DNA from: Prescottella equi
GTDB lineage: Bacteria; Actinomycetota; Actinomycetes; Mycobacteriales; Mycobacteriaceae
Length of the DNA: 64,000 nucleotides
Direction: 5' to 3'
Assembly: GCF_002094305.1 (NCBI RefSeq)
Contig: NZ_LWTX01000004.1
Span: 329,805-393,804, forward strand
A model generated the notes under the pieces. That model did not search any database. It was given only the letters and a program-made list of their open reading frames with translations, and had not been told where the DNA came from. Of the stretch, positions 29,670 to 39,149 are shown piece after piece. A program made the position numbers and the translations under genes. Within the stretch, counting starts at the first letter, position 1. Each line of letters starts with the position of its first letter.

Positions 29670-32144
29670 ATGACCCAGGAGTTCACCAGCAACCGGATCG
29701 CCGTTTGGGCGCCGACGAGGTTGCTGCACCGACTCCGGCGCACTTCGGGACTCACCGTCGTCCGGGCGCCCCACGGGTTCGGGAAGTCGGCGCTGGCGTC
29801 GGCGTGGCTCACGACATCGCCGGCCGCGGGACGCCGCACACTCCACATCCCACCGCCCCAGCCGACGACGTCCGTCGACGACTACTGGACACAGGTCTAC
29901 CGCGCACCGACCGGCGCCGGGGACCCGCTGGACATCGTCCTCGAACGCGTGGACCTGCTCGGTGATCCGATCGTCGAACGCCGGATCCACGAGTTCGTCG
30001 ACGAGCACCTCGCGGTCGACGTCCTGGCGACGGTGGTCGGGCGGTCGACCTTCGAGGATCCGCTGACCTTCCCGCCCGACCACGACTCGCTCCGCGCAGA
30101 CGACCTTCTGTACACGCCCGACGACTTGCGGGAACTGTTCGGCTGCGCCGGGCACGAACCGTCCGACGCAGTTCTGGACGGTCTCCACCGCCGGACCGGC
30201 GGACTACCCCGGCTCTGCACGGCGGTGCTGGCATCGACGACATCGGCAGGCGTACCGGCGGGCGAGGTGCTCGAACAGGCCTGCGCCGACGTGGTCACGA
30301 GATACGTCCACCACGACATCCTCTCTGCGGTCGACACCGAACTGCGACGCTTCCTGGTCCGTACCGCGACCGCACGTGTGGTCACTGTGGAGCTCGCGCA
30401 GTACCTCGGTGGTGGCCCCGACTCGGCGCGCCACCTACACGACCTCGAATCCATGGGAATCCTGGACCACCGGGACACCGCCGACGGCGACGCCTGGATG
30501 CTGCCACCCGCGGTACGGACGGAACTGGTCAGCGTTCAGCGCGCGGAGGGCCTCGAACCCGCGGCGCGGTCTCGGCTGCTGGCTCTCCATCATCGGGACC
30601 GCGGCGATCACGGCGCGGCGCTGCGCTGTGCCGCCGAGGCCGAGGACTGGGACCTCGCCGTCGATCTGTTGAACCGACAGGCCGCAACTCTGGTCAACAC
30701 GCACATCGACGTCCTCCGCGAAGCGCTCCTGGCGCTGCCGGCCGAAGTGCTGGACGCCCAACCCGGTCTCACGATGCTGCGCAACCTCGTGCGACAGCTG
30801 TCGGGCGATCCCTCGAACGACGAGGCCCGCTACGACACCGCCGACCTCCTCGACCTCACAGTGGTCGAGGACCCCCGCGAAGCTCTCACGATCGTCGGGA
30901 ACCGGATTCTCTCGCAGCGCCTCGGTGGCGACTACGAAACCGCGGCCGATCAGACACGCAGGCTGCACGTTTCGGTGGGACGGCTGCTGGACACGGACCC
31001 CGACGCGATCACCGACATACTGCCGTTCCTCCGGATGCAGAGCGGCCTCACGTATCAGTTGGCGGGCGACTTCGCGGACTCCACCGTCGAGCTACGGCTC
31101 GCACACCGACTCGGTGCGGCACGTCGCATGGACTACATCTCGCGGAATGCGGCCGGCAACTCGGCCCTCAACTGGGCTTTCGCCGGCGAACTGCAGCGAG
31201 CACACGACTGGCTCGCCGCCGAGGCGCGGATCCCGCCGCCCGACGAGTGGATCGAAGCCCTCGTCCGCATCGGCGGTGCTGTCGCGCGCGTGCTCACCGC
31301 GATCGACGAACTCGACCTCCCGTCTGCGGAACGCGCGGTCGAAAGCTTGCGCGTTCTCCCGGAAGTCGTGGAACTGTGGCCGTTCGTGACGTACGCCCGC
31401 TGCAGGTACGCCATCGCGACGGGCGAACCGGCGGACGGACTCGCGGCGCTCGGTGTGTTCGCCGACGCGCGGACGACTGCAAACGGCGCCTTCGTGCAGT
31501 CGCTGCTCTCCGCTGTCGAGATCGAGGTGTGTCTCGCGCTCGGCGACATCGCGCGGTCCCGGGTGATCGCCGGTTCGCTGACGTCCGACACGCCGTGGGG
31601 CGTCGTTGCTGCCGCACGGGCGCACCTTCTCACCGGAGATCACCAGTCCGCCATCACCATGTGCCGCCGGTACGACTGGCTGGGTTCGCCGTACGCGCGA
31701 GCGCAGCTGGAAGCACTCGTGATCGAGGCGGCCGCCGCGTGCCGACTCGGCCGCGACGAGGACGCCCTCCGTGCCTGGACCCATGCCTGCGCGATCGCCG
31801 ACCGCACGGGTATACGGAGCGCCTTCGCGAGCGTCGACCGTGACACCGTCGTCCTTCTCTCCCAGCGTGCGGCACGACCCTCGCCGGCGGTGACCGCGTT
31901 CCTCGAGGCGCCGTCCCGCGAGCACTACCCGTCGACGCTGGCCTTCCCGCAGCTCACCGACCGTGAAGCGACGGTGCTCGAGGGTGTCGTGCAGGGCCTG
32001 ACCGTCGGACAGATCGCGAGCCGGATGTTCCTGTCGACCTCGACCGTCAAGACCCACAAGCGCACGCTCTATCGAAAGCTGACTGCGCACTCGCGCACCG
32101 AGGCGATCGATCGTGCCCGCTCCCTCGGCTTCCTCGACGACTGA
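29670..32144 (+). CDS. MalT-like STAND ATPase-LuxR transcriptional regulator
   Basis: 824 residues. The ATG at 29670 follows GAAGGA and precedes the Walker A APHGFGKSAL (33-42). The body has a winged-helix and TPR-like helical region as in MalT/AcoK-type regulators. The C-terminal LuxR helix-turn-helix is LTDREATVLEGVVQGLTVGQ, followed by FLSTSTVKTHKRTLYRKL. It differs from the AfsR/NB-ARC-like regulator at 16.7 kb in both P-loop and middle region, so the two are not a recent duplication. No dedicated target operon is adjacent; the convergent small gene at 32.3 kb is a weak candidate. Confidence 0.85.
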   Translation: MTQEFTSNRIAVWAPTRLLHRLRRTSGLTVVRAPHGFGKSALASAWLTTSPAAGRRTLHIPPPQPTTSVDDYWTQVYRAPTGAGDPLDIVLERVDLLGDPIVERRIHEFVDEHLAVDVLATVVGRSTFEDPLTFPPDHDSLRADDLLYTPDDLRELFGCAGHEPSDAVLDGLHRRTGGLPRLCTAVLASTTSAGVPAGEVLEQACADVVTRYVHHDILSAVDTELRRFLVRTATARVVTVELAQYLGGGPDSARHLHDLESMGILDHRDTADGDAWMLPPAVRTELVSVQRAEGLEPAARSRLLALHHRDRGDHGAALRCAAEAEDWDLAVDLLNRQAATLVNTHIDVLREALLALPAEVLDAQPGLTMLRNLVRQLSGDPSNDEARYDTADLLDLTVVEDPREALTIVGNRILSQRLGGDYETAADQTRRLHVSVGRLLDTDPDAITDILPFLRMQSGLTYQLAGDFADSTVELRLAHRLGAARRMDYISRNAAGNSALNWAFAGELQRAHDWLAAEARIPPPDEWIEALVRIGGAVARVLTAIDELDLPSAERAVESLRVLPEVVELWPFVTYARCRYAIATGEPADGLAALGVFADARTTANGAFVQSLLSAVEIEVCLALGDIARSRVIAGSLTSDTPWGVVAAARAHLLTGDHQSAITMCRRYDWLGSPYARAQLEALVIEAAAACRLGRDEDALRAWTHACAIADRTGIRSAFASVDRDTVVLLSQRAARPSPAVTAFLEAPSREHYPSTLAFPQLTDREATVLEGVVQGLTVGQIASRMFLSTSTVKTHKRTLYRKLTAHSRTEAIDRARSLGFLDD

Positions 32145-32285
32145 CCCTCCCCGGTCGTGGCTGCTCGAGAACTGGTGGTGAACCCGCGTGAGATTGCAGC
32201 GAGTCGCAAGATTCCGGGTTTCCTTCGATTCCGTCACATACGGAGTTCAATCATCGCACCGAGCGGGAGGGACTGGATGCTGCGG

Positions 32286-32726
32286 CTAGCCTGCGGGACA
32301 GAGAATCCGCCGGGCCTGATCCCAGAACGGGTACAGCTGCGATGTGTTCGCGTCGGGATGGTCGGCCCGCGCGACGCGTTCGAACTCGAGATAGGTCTGC
32401 CCCGGCATCGACGACAGGTTGCACGCCTGTAGACCGAGCTTCGCGGCCGAGGCGTCCGATACGCCCCGGCCCCACGGCCCGAGATCGGATGCCAGGTAGG
32501 CGTTCAGGCCGTCACCCCACCGATCGAACGCGAACTGCATATCGAAGGAACAGCTGTCCGGCAGCAGTTCGACGCAGGTCATCGTCCGCCCCCGTACGGT
32601 CGCCACATCGTCGGCCAGAGGCCGTTCCGTCGACGTCTGGGCGACGTCCGACAATGCGCGATAGAAGGCGAAACCCGTCCCGAGAAGCGCCGCGACCACC
32701 AGCACGGCAACGATTATCCTCGACAC
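32286..32726 (-). CDS. Small membrane-anchored or secreted protein of unknown function
   Basis: 146 residues. An N-terminal hydrophobic helix (IIVAVLVVAALLGTGFAFY) acts as signal anchor, followed by an exported domain with four Cys (TCVELL, SCSFDM, ACNLSS, LCPAG) that could form two disulfides. The GTG start has GGGGAGGGG upstream. I do not recognise a family; the Cys spacing and late NTSQLYPFWDQARRILC suggest a compact extracellular domain. The methyltransferase gene ends 36 bases upstream on the same strand, so the two may be co-transcribed. Confidence 0.7.
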   Translation of the reverse strand: MSRIIVAVLVVAALLGTGFAFYRALSDVAQTSTERPLADDVATVRGRTMTCVELLPDSCSFDMQFAFDRWGDGLNAYLASDLGPWGRGVSDASAAKLGLQACNLSSMPGQTYLEFERVARADHPDANTSQLYPFWDQARRILCPAG

Positions 32727-32762
32727 CCCTCCCCCTCTCCCCCGGTCCCGGGCGCCCGAACG

Positions 32763-33626
32763 TCAGGGACGCTGCGCGAGCGTCAACCGGATCTTGTGCC
32801 GGGTGACCACCCGGCCGTCCTCGTCACGCCAGCCCTCCACCCGCTCGAGCGCGGCGTCCCGAACGTGGTCGCGTTCGTCCTCCGGAATCGAATCCCACAG
32901 CATGCGCTGCCCGTGGGAGCGCGTCCACGAATACCACTGTGCGGGGTCGTCGAATTCCAGTTCGAGATCGAAGGACGTAGTCCTCTCGTGGACGAGGCCG
33001 GCGGTCCGCATCAGTGCCTCGACTGCGGCATCGGCGCCGAACGGCCCATCCGGATCGCGAGGATCCACGGGGAAGAAGCGCGTGTCGCGGTACGGCGCGA
33101 ACAGATCGTCGAGTTCCTCCCAGCGCGGATCCCACGCGCCGAACGTCGACACGCCCACCGTCCCGTGTGGAACGAGGAGCGATCGCCACGCGGTCAGCGC
33201 GGCCGCCGGATCCGGCAGGAAGAAGAGCATGAACGACGCGGTGACGACGTCGTACCGGCCGTGTGGAAGGGACGGCCGCATGGCGTCCATCACCTGGACG
33301 TGCACGTTCGTCAACCCTCGGGTCCGCGCCTCGCGCCCTGTCACGGCCACCATCCGCGGCGCGAGATCGATTCCGGTCACCTCCCCCGACGGGCCGACGG
33401 CGTCGGCGAGGCGGAACAGCACCGCGCCCCTACCGCATCCGACGTCGAGCGCTCGGGCACCGGGCCGAGGCGCGACGGCACGCACGAGACGATCCGCGAT
33501 GGGCCCGAAGAACGGCACGCCCAGACTGTCGTAGCTGTCCGCGACCAGATCGAACAGATCCGCGATCCGTGCGGTGTGTACCTCGTCCGGCACCTCGACC
33601 ATCCATCGATCATGTGCCGGGCGCAC
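32763..33626 (-). CDS. Class I SAM-dependent methyltransferase
   Basis: 287 residues; an in-frame ATG at 33602 would give 279. The SAM-binding motif I is ALDVGCGRGAVLFRLADAVG, followed by VTGIDLAPRMV (motif II acidic residue) and DVVTASFMLFFLPDP (post-motif), as in UbiE/Coq5-like and small-molecule methyltransferases. The C-terminal part with WYSWTRSHGQRMLWDSIP may form the substrate lid. No associated biosynthetic genes are present, so the substrate is unknown. Confidence 0.85.
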   Translation of the reverse strand: MRPAHDRWMVEVPDEVHTARIADLFDLVADSYDSLGVPFFGPIADRLVRAVAPRPGARALDVGCGRGAVLFRLADAVGPSGEVTGIDLAPRMVAVTGREARTRGLTNVHVQVMDAMRPSLPHGRYDVVTASFMLFFLPDPAAALTAWRSLLVPHGTVGVSTFGAWDPRWEELDDLFAPYRDTRFFPVDPRDPDGPFGADAAVEALMRTAGLVHERTTSFDLELEFDDPAQWYSWTRSHGQRMLWDSIPEDERDHVRDAALERVEGWRDEDGRVVTRHKIRLTLAQRP

Positions 33627-33740
33627 CGCCAGGTCAACGACGATCAGGTATCGGAAGGCGCCGACCGGACCAATAGATTCGGTATTTCACTGACTTCCGT
33701 CCCGTCCGGATGTCCATAACCGCGCGCAACGTCGGCAGAC

Positions 33741-33779
33741 GGTGAGGGCGGGTCCACGATCCGAGGGCCCGCCCTCACC
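33741..33779 (-). terminator. Hairpin terminator after gcvP
   Basis: The arms GGTGAGGGCGGG (33741-33752) and CCCGCCCTCACC (33768-33779) pair perfectly. The hairpin starts nine bases past the gcvP stop on the minus strand. Confidence 0.8.
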
Positions 33780-33788
33780 TCTGGGACG

Positions 33789-36629
33789 TCAGCCGGAGTA
33801 CGCCTCGATCGGCGGGCACGAGCACACGAGGTTGCGGTCGCCGTGGGCACCGTCGATCCGGCGTACCGCCGGCCACACCTTCGGTCGCGCGGTGCCGCGC
33901 GGGAACACCGCAATCTCCCGTGAGTAGGGGTGGTTCCACTCGGAAACAAGACATTCGGCGGTGTGCGGAGCACCGCGCAGCGGATTGTCGCCGACCGGCC
34001 ACTCCCCTGCCGCGACCCGATCGATCTCGCCACGAATCGAGATCATGGCGTCGCAGAACTCGTCGATCTCGGCCAGGTTCTCGCTCTCCGTCGGCTCCAC
34101 CATGAGCGTGCCGGCGACCGGGAAGCTCATCGTCGGTGCGTGGAAGCCGTAGTCCGCCAGTCGCTTGGCGACGTCGTCGACCGTCACACCGGTCTCCTTC
34201 GTGAGCGGACGCAGATCGAGGATGCACTCGTGCGCCACCATGCCGTTCTCGCCCGTGTAGAGGACCGGGAAGTACTCGTCGAGGCGGCGGGCGATGTAGT
34301 TGGCCGAGGCGATCGCGGTCAGCGATGCCCGGCGCAGCCCCTGGGCGCCCATCATCTTGATGTACGTCCAGGTGATGGGCAGAATCGACGCACTACCGTA
34401 GGGTGCCGCCGACACCGGTCCGCAGTCACCCAGTTCGGGCGCCAGGGGGTGCCCGGGCAGGAACGGGGCCAGGTGCGAACGGACCCCGATCGGCCCCACG
34501 CCCGGACCGCCGCCGCCGTGCGGGATGCAGAACGTCTTGTGCAGGTTCAAGTGGCTGACGTCGCCGCCGAAGCGGCCCGGACGCGCGAGTCCGACGAGCG
34601 CGTTCAGGTTCGCACCGTCGACGTACACCTGACCACCGGCGTCGTGGACGGCCGCGCAGATCTCGCCGACCTCCTCCTCGTAGACGCCGTGCGTCGACGG
34701 ATAGGTGATCATGATCGCGGCCAGGCGCTCGGCGTGGTCGGCGATCTTCGACCGCAGGTCGTCGAGGTCGACGTCACCGTTCTCGCGGCACGCCACGACC
34801 TCGACCCGCATACCAGCCATGACCGCGGACGCGGCGTTGGTGCCGTGCGCACTGGAGGGGATAAGGCAGGTGTCGCGGTGGTCGTCACCACGGCTGAGGT
34901 GATAGTTGCGGATCGCGAGCAGACCCGCGTACTCGCCCTGGCTGCCGGCATTCGGCTGCAGGCTCACCGCGTCGTAGCCGGTGATCGCGGCCAACCAGTC
35001 CTGCAGGTCCTCGACGACCTTCAACATGCCGGGGGCGTCCTCGGGCGCAAACGGGTGCAGCTTCGAGAAGCCGGGCCACGTGATGGGCTCCATCTCGGCA
35101 GTCGCGTTGAGCTTCATGGTGCACGAGCCGAGCGGGATCATGCTGCGGTCGAGTGCGATGTCCTTGTCTGACAGTGCGCGCAGGTAGCGCAGCATCGCGG
35201 TCTCGGTGCGGTACTTCGTGAACGACTCGTGCTGCAGATACACCGACGTGCGGTCGCCGAACGGTGCCGGGGTGTAGGCGATCTCGGCATCGGCGGGCAT
35301 CCCGAACGCCGCGAGCACGGACTGCAGGTGGGCATCGGTGGTCGCCTCGTCGCACGCGACAGCCACGTGGTCGGCGTCGACCAGCCGCAGGTTCACGCCC
35401 CACGCCTTGGCGTTCGCGACGATCTCGTCGGCGCGACCGGGCACCCTGGCCAGGACGGTGTCGAAGAATTCGTCGTGGACGACCTCGATGCCGGCCACTT
35501 GCAGGCCGGCGGCCAGGTAGGCGGCGCGCTGGTGGACCCGCTGCGCGATCGCCTTCAGCCCCTCCGCACCGTGATAGCTGGCGTACATCGCCGCGATGAT
35601 CGCGAGCAGCACCTGCGCGGTGCAGATGTTGCTGGTCGCCTTCTCCCGGCGGATGTGCTGCTCACGCGTCTGCAGCGCCAGTCGGTATGCCTTGTTGCCG
35701 TCCGCGTCCACCGAGATGCCGACCAGGCGTCCGGGAAGCTGGCGGGCGTGCTTGCTGTGGACCGCGAGGTAACCCGCATGCGGGCCGCCGAAGCCCATCG
35801 GGACACCGAAGCGCTGGGTGGTGCCGAAGCACGCATCGGCACCCTGCTCGCCCGGCGGGGTCAGCAGCGTCATCGCCAGCAGATCTGCACCGACCGCCAC
35901 CAGGGCGCCGCGCTCGTGCGCTTCCGCGATCATCGCGGCATGGTCGACGACCCGGCCCGACGCGCCCGGAAGCTGGGCGAGGACACCGAAGAACTCGCCG
36001 TCCGGCAGCCCCTGCGTCAGGTCCGCCTCGACGATCTCGATGCCGAGCGGCTCGGCGCGGGTGATCACCACGGCGCGGGTCTGCGGGAAGAGATCGGTGT
36101 CGAGGACGAACCTCGGCGACTTGCTCCGCGACGCCCGGCGCAGCAGCGTCATGGCTTCGGCCGCGGCCGTGCCCTCGTCGAGCATCGACGAGTTCGCGAT
36201 CTCCATACCGGTGAGGTCGCCGACCATCGTCTGGAAGTTCAGCAGCGCCTCGAGCCGACCCTGGCTGATCTCGGGCTGGTACGGGGTGTACGCCGTGTAC
36301 CAGGCGGGGTTCTCGAGGATGTTCCGCACCAGCACGGGCGGGGTGAGCGTGTCGTAGTAGCCGAGACCGATCATCGAGGTGGCGACGGTGTTCCGCGCTG
36401 CCTGCTCGGCGAGGGCCGCGAGGGCCTCGTGCTCGGAAAGAGGCGCATCCAACGCGTCCAGGCCCGCCGCGACACCGTCGGAGGCAGGATCGAGGATGCT
36501 GTCCGGAACGGCGCGCGCTGCGAGTTCATCGAGAGAGTCGACGCCGACGACGTCGAGGATGCGTGCCAGTTCGGCCGAATCGGGGCCGACGTGACGGTCG
36601 GCGAACGAATGGCTACGAGCGTCGATCAA
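33789..36629 (-). CDS. gcvP: Glycine dehydrogenase (decarboxylating), P protein of the glycine cleavage system
   Basis: 946 residues, the homodimer-type P protein. It decarboxylates glycine with PLP and passes the aminomethyl group to the lipoyl arm of GcvH. The PLP Lys is at residue 698 in [31 protein letters not shown] marks the N-terminus and [12 protein letters not shown] the middle. The start appears to be a TTG at 36629-36627 with GGGAG six bases upstream, and homologues also begin about ten residues before ADRH. A tandem glycine riboswitch lies 85 bases upstream. gcvH is 3.2 kb upstream; gcvT is not in this window. Confidence 0.96.
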   Translation of the reverse strand: MIDARSHSFADRHVGPDSAELARILDVVGVDSLDELAARAVPDSILDPASDGVAAGLDALDAPLSEHEALAALAEQAARNTVATSMIGLGYYDTLTPPVLVRNILENPAWYTAYTPYQPEISQGRLEALLNFQTMVGDLTGMEIANSSMLDEGTAAAEAMTLLRRASRSKSPRFVLDTDLFPQTRAVVITRAEPLGIEIVEADLTQGLPDGEFFGVLAQLPGASGRVVDHAAMIAEAHERGALVAVGADLLAMTLLTPPGEQGADACFGTTQRFGVPMGFGGPHAGYLAVHSKHARQLPGRLVGISVDADGNKAYRLALQTREQHIRREKATSNICTAQVLLAIIAAMYASYHGAEGLKAIAQRVHQRAAYLAAGLQVAGIEVVHDEFFDTVLARVPGRADEIVANAKAWGVNLRLVDADHVAVACDEATTDAHLQSVLAAFGMPADAEIAYTPAPFGDRTSVYLQHESFTKYRTETAMLRYLRALSDKDIALDRSMIPLGSCTMKLNATAEMEPITWPGFSKLHPFAPEDAPGMLKVVEDLQDWLAAITGYDAVSLQPNAGSQGEYAGLLAIRNYHLSRGDDHRDTCLIPSSAHGTNAASAVMAGMRVEVVACRENGDVDLDDLRSKIADHAERLAAIMITYPSTHGVYEEEVGEICAAVHDAGGQVYVDGANLNALVGLARPGRFGGDVSHLNLHKTFCIPHGGGGPGVGPIGVRSHLAPFLPGHPLAPELGDCGPVSAAPYGSASILPITWTYIKMMGAQGLRRASLTAIASANYIARRLDEYFPVLYTGENGMVAHECILDLRPLTKETGVTVDDVAKRLADYGFHAPTMSFPVAGTLMVEPTESENLAEIDEFCDAMISIRGEIDRVAAGEWPVGDNPLRGAPHTAECLVSEWNHPYSREIAVFPRGTARPKVWPAVRRIDGAHGDRNLVCSCPPIEAYSG

Positions 36630-36713
36630 GTGAACTCCCAGGCGGTTCGACGGGTACAGGATGCGTTCCGGCGGAACGGTCCTCCCCCTCTGTCGCCTGC
36701 TCGATCTTCCGAG

Positions 36714-36912
36714 CGCCTGAGAGATTCGGCTGCCACACCGGCCGGGCGGAGACTCGGACGGCGTACGCCTTTCCCCGTGGGCGGGTGGGTGCTCCCACCG
36801 CTTTCCAGAGGCGTCGGAGCCCGCACGGTCCTGGGTGCCTGAGAGATTGACGGGGAGGTGCTGCTCCTTCGGCGCCCGGGCAGCACATACAGATCTGCCC
36901 GGAACTCTCCCG
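36714..36912 (-). promoter_or_regulatory. Tandem glycine riboswitch controlling gcvP
   Basis: Reading the minus strand, aptamer 1 runs from CGGGAGAGTT (about 36912) through GCCGAAGGAGCA to ATCTCTCAGGCAC (about 36836). Aptamer 2 continues through CTCTGGAAAG and the GGTGGGAGCACC stem to AATCTCTCAGGCGC (about 36714). The paired GAGAG...CTCTCAGG elements and the GCCGAAGG core are diagnostic of the family. The two aptamers follow each other closely, as in the cooperative form. Glycine binding normally turns on the downstream gcv genes. About 85 bases separate it from the TTG start. Confidence 0.92.
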
Positions 36913-36932
36913 CGCGACGGCGACGCACCGTC

Positions 36933-36962
36933 AGTCTATGTCACGACCGCGCGCCTACCGAA
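36933..36962 (-). promoter_or_regulatory. Probable promoter of the gcvP riboswitch transcript
   Basis: On the minus strand TTCGGT (36962-36957) and TAGACT (36938-36933) are separated by 18 bases. Transcription would begin about 15 bases before the first aptamer. It lies directly behind the upstream MerR gene, indicating that gcvP has its own transcript. Confidence 0.5.
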
Positions 36963-36984
36963 CAGGCTGAGCGGCGGTGATCGC

Positions 36985-37611
36985 CTAGCCGGTCTTGCGT
37001 GCGCCGCGGTTCTTCCGGCGCGACGCCAACTCGTCCTCGGGACTCTGGGTGGCCTCGCCACCGTCCGCGCGCTCGGCCGGGAAATCGGCGATCGTTCCGG
37101 TCAGCTCCCGCATCGCGCCACTGACCGCGATCCCGAACACGCCCTGACCACCCTGCAGCAGGTCGACTACCTCCTCCGGAGACGTGCACTCGTAGACGGT
37201 GGTGCCGTCGGAGAAGAGGGTGATGCGCGCCAGATCGCCGACACCGCGCTGGCGCAGGTGGTCCACCGCGACGCGAATGTTCTGCAGTGAGATGCCGGTG
37301 TCGAGGAGACGCTTCACGATCTTCAGGACGAGGATGTCCTTGAAGGAGTACAGCCGCTGACTGCCGGAGCCGGCGGCCCCGCGAATCGACGGGACCACGA
37401 GGTTGGTGCGGGCCCAATAGTCGAGCTGCCGGTAGGTGATGCCGGCGATCTGACATGCCGTGGGCACCCGGTAGCCGACGAGCTCGTCGGGAACGGTGTC
37501 GTCGGGGAACAGTCCGGGCTGCACGTCGTCGACGGTCGACGTCTCGATCGATGCCTGGCCGGTTGCCTCGTCGGCGAGGTCCAACTGCTGCTCCTGCGGC
37601 CGATCTCCCAC
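36985..37611 (-). CDS. MerR-family transcriptional regulator (Rv1830-type)
   Basis: 208 residues. An atypical acidic N-terminus of ~45 residues precedes the MerR winged helix (YRVPTACQIAGITYRQLDYW, then ARTNLVVPSIRG and QRLYSFKDILVLKIVKRLLD). After it comes a short dimerisation helix and a small effector-like domain (ARITLFSDGTTVYECTSPEE). The basic C-terminus is RRKNRGARKTG. The GTG at 37611 is preceded by GAGGGAG. It corresponds to Rv1830 of M. tuberculosis, which sits between DUF151 and gcvB in the same order. It has its own promoter with an upstream palindrome. Confidence 0.9.
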   Translation of the reverse strand: MGDRPQEQQLDLADEATGQASIETSTVDDVQPGLFPDDTVPDELVGYRVPTACQIAGITYRQLDYWARTNLVVPSIRGAAGSGSQRLYSFKDILVLKIVKRLLDTGISLQNIRVAVDHLRQRGVGDLARITLFSDGTTVYECTSPEEVVDLLQGGQGVFGIAVSGAMRELTGTIADFPAERADGGEATQSPEDELASRRKNRGARKTG

Positions 37612-37765
37612 GGACTACTCCCTCTCGTGTGTTCAGTGGCGGTGACGGTACTGCCGAACTTCTGCAACCCGTCGATCACACACTCGTGACATCGAGTAAA
37701 CCCGAACTGTGGATCCACTCAGCGTACGCCCCGGATTCACAGCGTGGCGCGCGTTCGCATGCAAG

Positions 37766-37794
37766 ACGCTAGGGACCCGCGGGGGCCGGGTCAA
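37766..37794 (-). promoter_or_regulatory. Probable promoter of the MerR gene
   Basis: TTGACC (37794-37789) and TAGCGT (37771-37766) on the minus strand are 17 bases apart. They leave a leader of about 150 bases before the GTG at 37611. Confidence 0.45.
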
Positions 37795-37812
37795 CGCGAC
37801 GCGCCCAAGAGT

Positions 37813-37835
37813 CTCAACCTGAACTTGAGGTTGAG
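37813..37835. promoter_or_regulatory. Palindrome upstream of the MerR promoter, candidate MerR-type operator
   Basis: The arms CTCAACCT and AGGTTGAG enclose seven bases. On the minus strand the core reads CCTCAAGTT, identical to a half-site of SoxR/MerR-type boxes. It lies about 20 bases upstream of the -35 element and just after the DUF151 stop. The usual MerR site sits between -35 and -10, so the position is unusual. Confidence 0.5.
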
Positions 37836-37838
37836 GAG

Positions 37839-38312
37839 TCAGCCGTCGGTGGCCTTGAAATCGTCCGGAGAGACCGACTCGAGAAATTCCTTGAACTTCT
37901 CCACCTCGTCCTCGCGCTCGTCCGGCATCACCAGCCCGGCTTCTGCGAGCACCGCCTCCTCGACGAAGATCGGCACGCCGATCCGAAGCGCGATGGCCAC
38001 GGAATCCGAAGGACGGGCCGAGACCCGCACATCCCCGTCGAACACGAGATCCGCGTAGAAGGTGCCGGCCTGCAGATCCACGATCCGCACTTCGCGCAGC
38101 GTGTGCCCGAACGCATCGAGCAGATCCTTGATGAGGTCGTGCGTGAGTGGGCGCGCGGGTTCCACTCCCTGCTGCTCCAGCGCGATCGCCGTCGCTTCCG
38201 TCTGGCCGATCCAGATCGGCAGATAGCGGTCACCGTTGCTCTCCCGCAGCAACAGCACCGGCTGGTTCTGCGGCTGCTCGACACGGATTCCGATCACACG
38301 CATCTCACTCAT
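37839..38312 (-). CDS. DUF151 (bifunctional nuclease) family protein
   Basis: 157 residues from the ATG at 38312, which has GGTGGAGG upstream; an earlier GTG four codons back overlaps that site. The family core is intact: LLLRESNGDRYLPIWIGQTE, EQQGVEPARPLTHDLIKDLL, and SVAIALRIGVPIFVEEAVL. A C-terminal acidic tail has EDEVEKFKEFLESV. Plant members have nuclease activity; in bacteria the role is unproven. It is conserved between the two MerR genes across Mycobacteriales (Rv1829). Confidence 0.9.
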   Translation of the reverse strand: MSEMRVIGIRVEQPQNQPVLLLRESNGDRYLPIWIGQTEATAIALEQQGVEPARPLTHDLIKDLLDAFGHTLREVRIVDLQAGTFYADLVFDGDVRVSARPSDSVAIALRIGVPIFVEEAVLAEAGLVMPDEREDEVEKFKEFLESVSPDDFKATDG

Positions 38313-38411
38313 CGCGTCCTCCACCTCGTACCGGTGACCGGATCCACCGCGGACGGCGGACGAGCCCCGCTTGACGTACTGCCCCGATTCTATTCGAACC
38401 TGCTGTGGTCG

Positions 38412-39149
38412 TCAGCGATCGAGCGCTCCACGAACCGCAGCCTTGACGAGGCACGTGTGCAGTGTCAGTGACAGCGCCGCGAGTTCGCGGACCATCTCCT
38501 CCGCGCGATCGCGCGCACCTGCATCGCGTCCCTTCGCGACCGGACCGGCGATCTGGGCGACGAGGCCTGCTTCGCGGTCGGCGGCGAGCTTGAAGGCCCG
38601 CAGATGCCGCACCTCGAGTCCGAACTCGGACATCGCCTTCGCGGTCCGCGCCAGGATGACCGCGTCCTCGTCGAAGAAACCGGCGGCTCCGGGCACCACC
38701 AGTCCGCTGCGCAGGAGTTCGTTCAGGAACTTGACGTCGATGCCGGAACGTTCGATCAGGTCGTCCCGGCTGATCCGCACCTCACGGTCGGACCGGAACT
38801 CCTCGGGGGACACCTCCCCCGGGGCCACCGCGAGGGGGCGTGGGCGCCGGGGAGCCGAATCGACGGCGCCCACGGTGGCCGCGCCCTTGTCGATCGCCTC
38901 CAACTGTTCCTTGATCACCTTCAGCGGCAGGTACTGGTCCCGCTGTGCCGTGAGCACGTAGCGAAGCCGCTCGCAGTCCGCGATCGAGAACCGCCGATAG
39001 CCCGACGGCGTCCGTTCGGGGCTGATGAGCCCCTCGGCCTCCAGGAATCGAATCTTGGAGATCGTGACGTCCGGGAAATCCGGACGCAGTCGATCGAGCA
39101 CCGTGCCGATCGACATGCCCGTGGCGGCGTCCTGCCGAACGGCGGTCAT
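38412..39149 (-). CDS. ftsR: MerR-family regulator FtsR (Rv1828/cg1631 type)
   Basis: 245 residues. The N-terminal winged helix is MSIGTVLDRLRPDFPDVTIS, with KIRFLEAEGLISPERTPSGY and RRFSIADCERLRYVL. A second helical domain (about 130-235) includes ISRDDLIERSGIDVKFLNEL. The Corynebacterium orthologue FtsR activates ftsZ and thereby cell division; the M. tuberculosis orthologue is Rv1828. The ATG at 39149 overlaps the garA stop by one base (TGATG), so GarA and FtsR are translationally linked. Confidence 0.9.
   Translation of the reverse strand: MTAVRQDAATGMSIGTVLDRLRPDFPDVTISKIRFLEAEGLISPERTPSGYRRFSIADCERLRYVLTAQRDQYLPLKVIKEQLEAIDKGAATVGAVDSAPRRPRPLAVAPGEVSPEEFRSDREVRISRDDLIERSGIDVKFLNELLRSGLVVPGAAGFFDEDAVILARTAKAMSEFGLEVRHLRAFKLAADREAGLVAQIAGPVAKGRDAGARDRAEEMVRELAALSLTLHTCLVKAAVRGALDR

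Noticed and set aside
35229..36842. 537-codon plus-strand open frame opposite gcvP that also runs through the riboswitch
   Set aside because: It crosses a structured RNA element and the start of gcvP and has no domain; the sense strand is certain.
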